Positions 58,937 through 64,000 of a stretch of 64,000 bases of DNA are shown piece after piece. The stretch is taken from positions 124,001-188,000 of the forward strand of contig CAMPHJ010000001.1 in the NCBI GenBank assembly GCA_946885845.1, written 5' to 3'. A model generated the notes under the pieces. That model saw nothing but the letters and a program-made list of their open reading frames with translations. It was not told the DNA's origin and searched no databases. Numbering within the stretch: the stretch's first letter is position 1; the number at the start of each line of letters is the position of its first letter. The stretch comes from an uncultured Sphingobium sp. GTDB lineage: Bacteria; Pseudomonadota; Alphaproteobacteria; Sphingomonadales; Sphingomonadaceae. Made by a program: the position numbers and the translations under genes.

Positions 58937-61587
58937 TAGAATTGAGTCCCTACGTTGAAGCTGATGAGCTGAGTGTCGTCCCCTGGTTCCTTGAGCAAGG
59001 CCTTGGCGATGTCGATGCGGAACGGTCCGAACGGCGAATTCCAATTGACGCCGAAGCCCACGGATACGCGCGGCTTAAGCGTGTCGCCGACGTAATTTTC
59101 GACAAAGCCAGTACCGCTAAGATGCGTGCCGCCGGTCGGGCAGGTAGGCCTGGCGGCGCTCCCGCCTGCTGGTGTCGTGGTGGTAGAAGTTCCACTTGTG
59201 ACCGAGCAATAGCCGGGGAAACCTCCCGCTCCGCCCACGGGCACTGGATCCCTCAAGCCGCCAACAGCGCCCGCGTCCACGAAGATTGAAGGCCTTAGCC
59301 CCATCTCACGCGCGCCGGAGCCGAGCGGTATCTCCACCTCGCCGCGAACGAGATAGTAGATGCGTCCACCCAGCGCGTCGTTCGTGCGGTTGTTATCATT
59401 GCTATCATTGGGGACGCCAGTGATGACGCCGCCAGTTGTAGTCGTAGAGTAGGAACGCCTAAGCACCCGTGGCCCGACGCCGCGAATATCAAAGCCCCGC
59501 ATCTGGGGATTGCCGAGGAAGAAGCGGTCGGTAAGGCGGATCGGATCGACCAGTGCACCAGTGGCATCCCGGCGATCGCCTTCCAGTGAATGGATGTAGC
59601 CGCCCTCACCCGACAGTGAGAAGATGAAGCCGCCGCCCAGCGACCAGAATTTGCTGCCGTTAAGCCGCGTGCGGATATATTTCACGCTACCGCCCAGCCC
59701 GGCGAAGTCCTGGCTCAGCACGACATTATGGCCGCGCGTCGCCCGAATTCGGTTATCGCGGTTGTCGTAAATCAGCGAATAACCGAGCGAGGAAGTCGTC
59801 CGCTTGCCGATGGCGTCGCACAGATAACGGCCCGCTAGGATCGGGTCGCAGACGCCGTTAGTGTAATAAGTATCCTCATCCAGGGTCACATCGTCCAGGT
59901 TGAGGCTGTAGCGCAGCGCCAGCGACATAAATTCGGTGATCGGCACGCCCGCCCGGACCTGGAAGCCGGTCGTGGTCTGCTTGTAGGTCGTGTCGCGATC
60001 GTTGGAATTGCCCAAATAGCGGAAGCTGTTGAGGTCTCGACGATAGATGTCGCCTCCGAGCGCGATATTCTTGTCCATGAAATAGGGTTCGGTAAAGCCC
60101 AGTTCGATGGACTTGGAGTAGCTGGAGTAATTGACGCTGGTGCGCAGTTCCTGACCCTTGCCGCGGAAGTTGCGCTGCGTGATCGACGCCGCGACGATGA
60201 ACCGTTCGAGCGAGGAAAAACCGGCCGATAGCGACAATTCGCCCGTCGATTTTTCCTGCACATTGGTTTCCAGCACGATGCGGTCGGGCGCGGAACCGGG
60301 CTTTTGTTCGATTTCCAGCTTTTCCTGGAAGAAACCGAGCGAATTGATGCGGTCGCGCGAACGCTTGACCAGGAAACTGTTGAACGCGTCACCTTCGGCA
60401 AGGCGGAACTCGCGACGCACAACCTTGTCCTGCGTCAGCGTGTTGCCATTGACATCGACGCGTTCGACATAGACGCGCGGCGCGTTGCCGATGCGGAAAT
60501 CAATCCCCATCGTCAGACTGTCCTTGTCGCGGTTGAAGTCCGGCTGGACCTCCGCAAAAGCATAACCGAACAGGCCCGCGGTCTCGCTCAGCGTATCGAC
60601 GGTGTCTTCCACCTGCTTGGCGTTATACCAATCGCCCTTCTTCATCGGCAGCGTCTTGGTCAGCGTCGCGCCCGACAGGTCGCGGATATCGCTTTCCACC
60701 TTCACATCGCCGAATTTGTAGCGCTGTCCTTCTTCCACCACATAAGTGATGATGAAGTCCTGCTTGTCCGGGGTCAGCTCTGCCACCGCCGAAATCACGC
60801 GAAAATCGGCATAGCCCTGCGTCAAATAATATTGGCGCAGCTTCTGCTGGTCATAGGCCAGACGATCCGGGTCATAGCTGGTGCCCGAAGAAAAGATACG
60901 GAACCAGCGCGACTGCTTCGTCACCATCTGGCTGCGCAATTCGCCATCGTCGAACTTGTCGTTGCCGATGATGTTGATCTGCCGGACCTTGGACTTGGGC
61001 CCTTCGGAAATTTCGAAGACGATGTCGACGCGGTTCTGGTCCAGCTGAACCATCTTCGGTTCGACCGTGGCGGCAAAGCGGCCCTGGCGGCGATATAGTT
61101 CGATGATGCGGGCGACATCGGCGCGCACCTTTGACCGGGTATAGATTTGGCGCGGGGACAGCTTGATTTCTGGACGGATCTTGTCGTCCTTCAACCGCTT
61201 GTTACCTTCCAGCACGATGCGGTTGATGACCGGGTTTTCCCGGATCTCAATCGTCAGCGCGCCATTGTCGTTACGAATCTGAACGTCGGCGAACAGTTCC
61301 GTCTCGTAAAGATCGCGCAGAGCCTGATCGAGCAGTTCCTGTGTGTAGGGCTGGCCCACCCGCAATTTGGTGTACGACAGGACAGTGCCCGGCTCCAGCC
61401 GCTGCTGGCCGGTGACGGTGACGCTGCTGATGGTGCCGGTCGGAGCGACGGCGGCGGGAACGGGCTGGGCAACAGGCGCGGCAGGCTGCGCGCTATCCTG
61501 AGCCAAAGCGGGGCTGGCACAAACGCCGCCGATCATCGTTGTCGCCAGAAGGGCCGCGACAATCGGGCGCTGCCTCTTGCTGCTCAT
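58936..61587 (-). CDS. bamA: Outer membrane protein assembly factor BamA
   Basis: Central barrel of the BAM complex. 883 residues: signal peptide ending at ALAQ, a Pro/Ala linker, five POTRA domains (about 60-440; VTGQQRLEPGTVLSYTKLRVG and VEGNKRL-type strands) and a 16-strand barrel ending in FNVGTQF with the C-terminal Phe needed for insertion. The conserved VRGF-type loop is present as MRGFDIRG. Starts at MSSKRQR (61587). Between rseP and ompH, with bamD elsewhere in this window. Confidence 0.98.
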   Translation of the reverse strand: MSSKRQRPIVAALLATTMIGGVCASPALAQDSAQPAAPVAQPVPAAVAPTGTISSVTVTGQQRLEPGTVLSYTKLRVGQPYTQELLDQALRDLYETELFADVQIRNDNGALTIEIRENPVINRIVLEGNKRLKDDKIRPEIKLSPRQIYTRSKVRADVARIIELYRRQGRFAATVEPKMVQLDQNRVDIVFEISEGPKSKVRQINIIGNDKFDDGELRSQMVTKQSRWFRIFSSGTSYDPDRLAYDQQKLRQYYLTQGYADFRVISAVAELTPDKQDFIITYVVEEGQRYKFGDVKVESDIRDLSGATLTKTLPMKKGDWYNAKQVEDTVDTLSETAGLFGYAFAEVQPDFNRDKDSLTMGIDFRIGNAPRVYVERVDVNGNTLTQDKVVRREFRLAEGDAFNSFLVKRSRDRINSLGFFQEKLEIEQKPGSAPDRIVLETNVQEKSTGELSLSAGFSSLERFIVAASITQRNFRGKGQELRTSVNYSSYSKSIELGFTEPYFMDKNIALGGDIYRRDLNSFRYLGNSNDRDTTYKQTTTGFQVRAGVPITEFMSLALRYSLNLDDVTLDEDTYYTNGVCDPILAGRYLCDAIGKRTTSSLGYSLIYDNRDNRIRATRGHNVVLSQDFAGLGGSVKYIRTRLNGSKFWSLGGGFIFSLSGEGGYIHSLEGDRRDATGALVDPIRLTDRFFLGNPQMRGFDIRGVGPRVLRRSYSTTTTGGVITGVPNDSNDNNRTNDALGGRIYYLVRGEVEIPLGSGAREMGLRPSIFVDAGAVGGLRDPVPVGGAGGFPGYCSVTSGTSTTTTPAGGSAARPTCPTGGTHLSGTGFVENYVGDTLKPRVSVGFGVNWNSPFGPFRIDIAKALLKEPGDDTQLISFNVGTQF

Positions 61588-61681
61588 TATCGCTGTCACC
61601 CGCTTCACCCTTTTACAAATAAGCAATGCTCGTTCACGTCTGGAAAGACGCTGCGCGCCGCGCCTCCCTGCCCGATACGGT

Positions 61682-62815
61682 TCAACCGATCAAGCCGGAC
61701 AGGCGCTCCCAGAGACCGAAAGACGTTAGATCGTTGAATGTCACCAGCATCATCATGGCCAGCAGCACCGCCAGTCCCGACCGGTAGGCCCATTCCTGCA
61801 CTGCGGGACTTACCGGCTTGCGCTGAATCGCTTCCAATCCATAAAATAGCAGATGTCCGCCATCCAGCATCGGGATTGGCAAGAGGTTGATGAACCCCAA
61901 GTTAATCGAGATGAGCGCCATGAAGAAGATGAAGCTTTCCACCCCCAGCGTCGCCGCCTGACCGGACACTTCCGCAATCTTGAGCGGCCCGCCCAGTTCC
62001 TTGACCGACCGGCCGCCGCCCAAAATCTGGCCCAGTGTTTCGACCATCGTGCGAATGATCTGCCCGGTGCGCTCGATCGCCACCACCGGCGCGCGCCACA
62101 GGCTGACCGGTTCGATCACCGGATCGCCGGGCGCGATACCCAGCCGACCGATCTTGAAGCTGTTGCCAAAGCCGTCGCTTTCCTCAACCGCGCCAATTCG
62201 CCCTTGCCGAACCAGCTGCTCGCTGCCGCGCTGGACATGAATCGACACCGGCTCGCCTGGGCGAATTTGCGCGTAGAGACGGATATCGTCGAACGTCGCC
62301 ATCTCCCGCCCATTGATCGCAATGATGCGGTCGCCCGTCACGATCCCGGCGGCCGCAGCGGCGCTACCCGTTTGCACTTGGCCAGCGACCGCTGGCGTGC
62401 GGCTTTCGCCATAGACAAAGGCGAAGCTGCCCAGAATGACGATGGCGAACAGGAAGTTGATGAGCGGACCGGCTGCGACGATAGCCGCGCGTTGCCACAA
62501 AGCTTTGGCGGGAAAGCTTTCCGCCCGGTCCGCAGCGGACATTTCCAGCCAGGCCGGGTCGGCCTGACTCGCGGCGTTCATATCGCCCTTGAACCGTACA
62601 TAGCCGCCCAGCGGCAGAGCGCCGATGCGCCAGCGGGTGCCGCGTCTATCCACCCATGCCGCGATTTCCGGCCCAAATCCGATCGAAAAAGCCTCCGCCT
62701 TCACGCCGCACCAGCGACCGACCAGATAGTGGCCCAGCTCATGCACGAAGACGAGCGGGCCGATGACCGCAACAAAGGCAAGGACGGTCAGCAGGAAACC
62801 CGGATTCTGGATCAA
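61682..62815 (-). CDS. rseP: RIP metalloprotease RseP
   Basis: Intramembrane zinc protease that cuts anti-sigma factors and signal-peptide remnants. 377 residues with HELGH (H25, E26, H29) in the first helix, one PDZ domain (about 125-200; AAAAGIVTGDRIIAINGREM), and NLLPIPMLDGGHLLFYGLEAI carrying the third zinc ligand (Asp). A second PDZ is not obvious. Overlaps dxr by 4 bases. Confidence 0.96.
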   Translation of the reverse strand: MIQNPGFLLTVLAFVAVIGPLVFVHELGHYLVGRWCGVKAEAFSIGFGPEIAAWVDRRGTRWRIGALPLGGYVRFKGDMNAASQADPAWLEMSAADRAESFPAKALWQRAAIVAAGPLINFLFAIVILGSFAFVYGESRTPAVAGQVQTGSAAAAAGIVTGDRIIAINGREMATFDDIRLYAQIRPGEPVSIHVQRGSEQLVRQGRIGAVEESDGFGNSFKIGRLGIAPGDPVIEPVSLWRAPVVAIERTGQIIRTMVETLGQILGGGRSVKELGGPLKIAEVSGQAATLGVESFIFFMALISINLGFINLLPIPMLDGGHLLFYGLEAIQRKPVSPAVQEWAYRSGLAVLLAMMMLVTFNDLTSFGLWERLSGLIG

Positions 62816-63969
62816 GCAGTCAATCTTTCCATCACTTGGCCCGCCATGGTTCGCGCGCGCGCATCGACGTCCAGCACGTCTTCGATCCGGCCGGGCGCAG
62901 GCGCGCTATAGCGGTTCAGGACATCCTCCACAATCATGGCGATATCAAGGAAGCCGATCTCGCCTTTCAGGAAGGCGGCGACCGCGACTTCATTGGCCGC
63001 GTTCAGGATGGCGGGCGCCGATCCGCCCTGCCCTGCCACATGCCGCGCGAGACGAAGGGCCGGGAATCGCTCTTCGTCAGGTGCCTCGAAATCCAACCTT
63101 CCGATCCGCGCCAGGTCCAGCGGCTGGCATGGCGTCGTCATCCGTACCGGCCAGGCAAGAGCGCTGGCGATCGGAATCCGCATGTCGGGCGAGCCAAGCT
63201 GTGCCAAAGTCGAACGGTCGCGATATTCGACCATCGAATGGATGATCGATTGCGGGTGCACCAATATCTCGATCCGATCGAGTCCGATGGGGAACAAGTG
63301 GGCCGCTTCGATCAGTTCCAGCCCCTTGTTCATCATCGTCGCGCTATCGACGCTGATCTTCGCGCCCATCGACCAGTTGGGGTGAGCGACGGCCTGCGCC
63401 GGGGTGATACCGCGCATCTCTTCGCGCGTGAAAGTGCGGAAAGGGCCACCGCTGGCGGTCAGAGTGATCCTTGCAACATCTTCCAAACGACTGCCCGCAA
63501 GGCATTGGAATATGGCATTATGCTCACTATCCACTGGCAGCAGGGTGGCGCCCGACCGGGTGGCCTGATCCATCATCAGCGCGCCCGCCGACACCAGCGA
63601 TTCCTTGTTGGCGAGCGCCACTGTCCCGCCCGCCTTCAGCGCCGCCATGGTCGGGCGCAAGCCAGCGCAGCCCACGATCGCCGCCATGCTCCATTCCGCG
63701 CCCGCCTGCGCCGCATCGACCAGCGCATCGTCCCCTGCGGCGGCTTCGACACCTGATCCTTGCAGCGCATCCTTGAGCGCCGAATAATGCCGTTCATCGC
63801 CAATCACGGCAATCCGTGCGCCACATTCACGAGCTGCGGCGGCAAGGCCGTCCACATCGCTGAAGGCCGTGAGCGCCACTACTTCAAAGGCTTCAGGTTC
63901 ACGCCGGATCAGATCAAGTGTCGACGTGCCTACAGAGCCTGTGGCGCCGAAGATCGAAACCCGCCGCAT
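62812..63969 (-). CDS. dxr: 1-deoxy-D-xylulose 5-phosphate reductoisomerase
   Basis: First committed enzyme of the MEP isoprenoid pathway. 385 residues with NADPH-binding SIFGATGSVGTSTLDLI, metal-binding DSEHNAIFQCL and catalytic TASGGPFRTF, NWSMGAKISVDSATMMNKGLELIEA, and C-terminal NAANEVAVAAFL. Starts at ATG 63969 (GTG 63972 is also possible) directly in the end of the upstream gene; ends overlapping rseP. Confidence 0.98.
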   Translation of the reverse strand: MRRVSIFGATGSVGTSTLDLIRREPEAFEVVALTAFSDVDGLAAAARECGARIAVIGDERHYSALKDALQGSGVEAAAGDDALVDAAQAGAEWSMAAIVGCAGLRPTMAALKAGGTVALANKESLVSAGALMMDQATRSGATLLPVDSEHNAIFQCLAGSRLEDVARITLTASGGPFRTFTREEMRGITPAQAVAHPNWSMGAKISVDSATMMNKGLELIEAAHLFPIGLDRIEILVHPQSIIHSMVEYRDRSTLAQLGSPDMRIPIASALAWPVRMTTPCQPLDLARIGRLDFEAPDEERFPALRLARHVAGQGGSAPAILNAANEVAVAAFLKGEIGFLDIAMIVEDVLNRYSAPAPGRIEDVLDVDARARTMAGQVMERLTA

Positions 63970-64000
63970 CACGGCAACACCAGTAGCAAATATAGAAGCG
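63969..64000 (-). CDS. cdsA: C-terminal end of an upstream membrane protein gene, probably cdsA
   Basis: Only 10 codons are visible; the frame reads LLYLLLVLP followed by TGA. The stop overlaps the dxr start by one base (TGATG). The hydrophobic end and the standard order cdsA-dxr-rseP-bamA make CDP-diglyceride synthase the likely identity. The rest lies past the window edge, so this is an inference from position. Confidence 0.45.
   Translation of the reverse strand, partial: LLYLLLVLP

Overview
This window is a stretch of a GC-rich alphaproteobacterial chromosome, almost certainly from the Sphingomonadales (a Sphingobium/Novosphingobium/Sphingomonas-like bacterium). Four things point there: a phyR/nepR/ecfG general stress response locus with a divergent nepR-phyP pair; a bamA-ompH-fabZ-rpmE cluster without lpxD or lpxA, as expected for bacteria that replace lipopolysaccharide with glycosphingolipids; the fused YlxR/L7Ae-like gene before infB; and many short dispersed palindromes. 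No phage, insertion sequence, plasmid gene or CRISPR array was seen. Most of the window is conserved core genome, and species-level identity cannot be fixed from sequence alone.

Layout. 1-3.8 kb: general stress response genes (ecfG fragment, a 47-residue membrane protein behind a consensus sigma-EcfG promoter, phyR, nepR, phyP). 3.8-5.3 kb: tgt and a small unknown gene. 5.3-8.5 kb: an RpfF-type crotonase (fatty-acid signal synthase family) facing a membrane GGDEF-EAL protein. 8.6-12.5 kb: groESL with a CIRCE operator, a universal stress protein and yghU. 12.5-18.3 kb: ligA, recN, bamD and a DUF4118 histidine kinase. 18.4-28.7 kb: the translation/RNA operon rimP-nusA-[tautomerase]-ylxR-infB-rbfA-truB-rpsO-pnp on the minus strand, with palindromic elements between several of its genes. 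28.9-37 kb: a PQQ-type sugar dehydrogenase, tpiA-secG-pyrG and divergent ppiD-trpE. 37-44 kb: an extensin-like protein, a Nudix hydrolase, tRNA-Ala(CGC), a DUF2171 stress-type protein, DUF486, and xseB-ispA-coaD-ppi-queA. 44-51.5 kb: an MliC-like lipoprotein, DUF805, purL, a BioC-like methyltransferase, DUF418, bfd, bfr, mutT and two Flp pilins. 51.5-57.2 kb: a minus-strand operon (small membrane protein, 602-residue unknown protein, xerD, accA) and divergent aroK-aroB. 57.4-64 kb: the envelope and lipid operon cdsA(end)-dxr-rseP-bamA-ompH-fabZ, then rpmE.

How the parts work together. PhyR, NepR and EcfG form a partner-switching cascade: phosphorylated PhyR takes NepR away from EcfG, and PhyP is expected to hold PhyR in check. 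One near-perfect and two weaker sigma-EcfG promoter candidates are visible. The most interesting non-housekeeping unit is the rpfF-like gene next to a c-di-GMP turnover gene, with a 16-bp palindrome upstream. It suggests a DSF-type cell-cell signal coupled to c-di-GMP in an alphaproteobacterium. No intergenic stretch exceeds about 275 bases; the longer ones hold the repeats, promoters and terminators listed.
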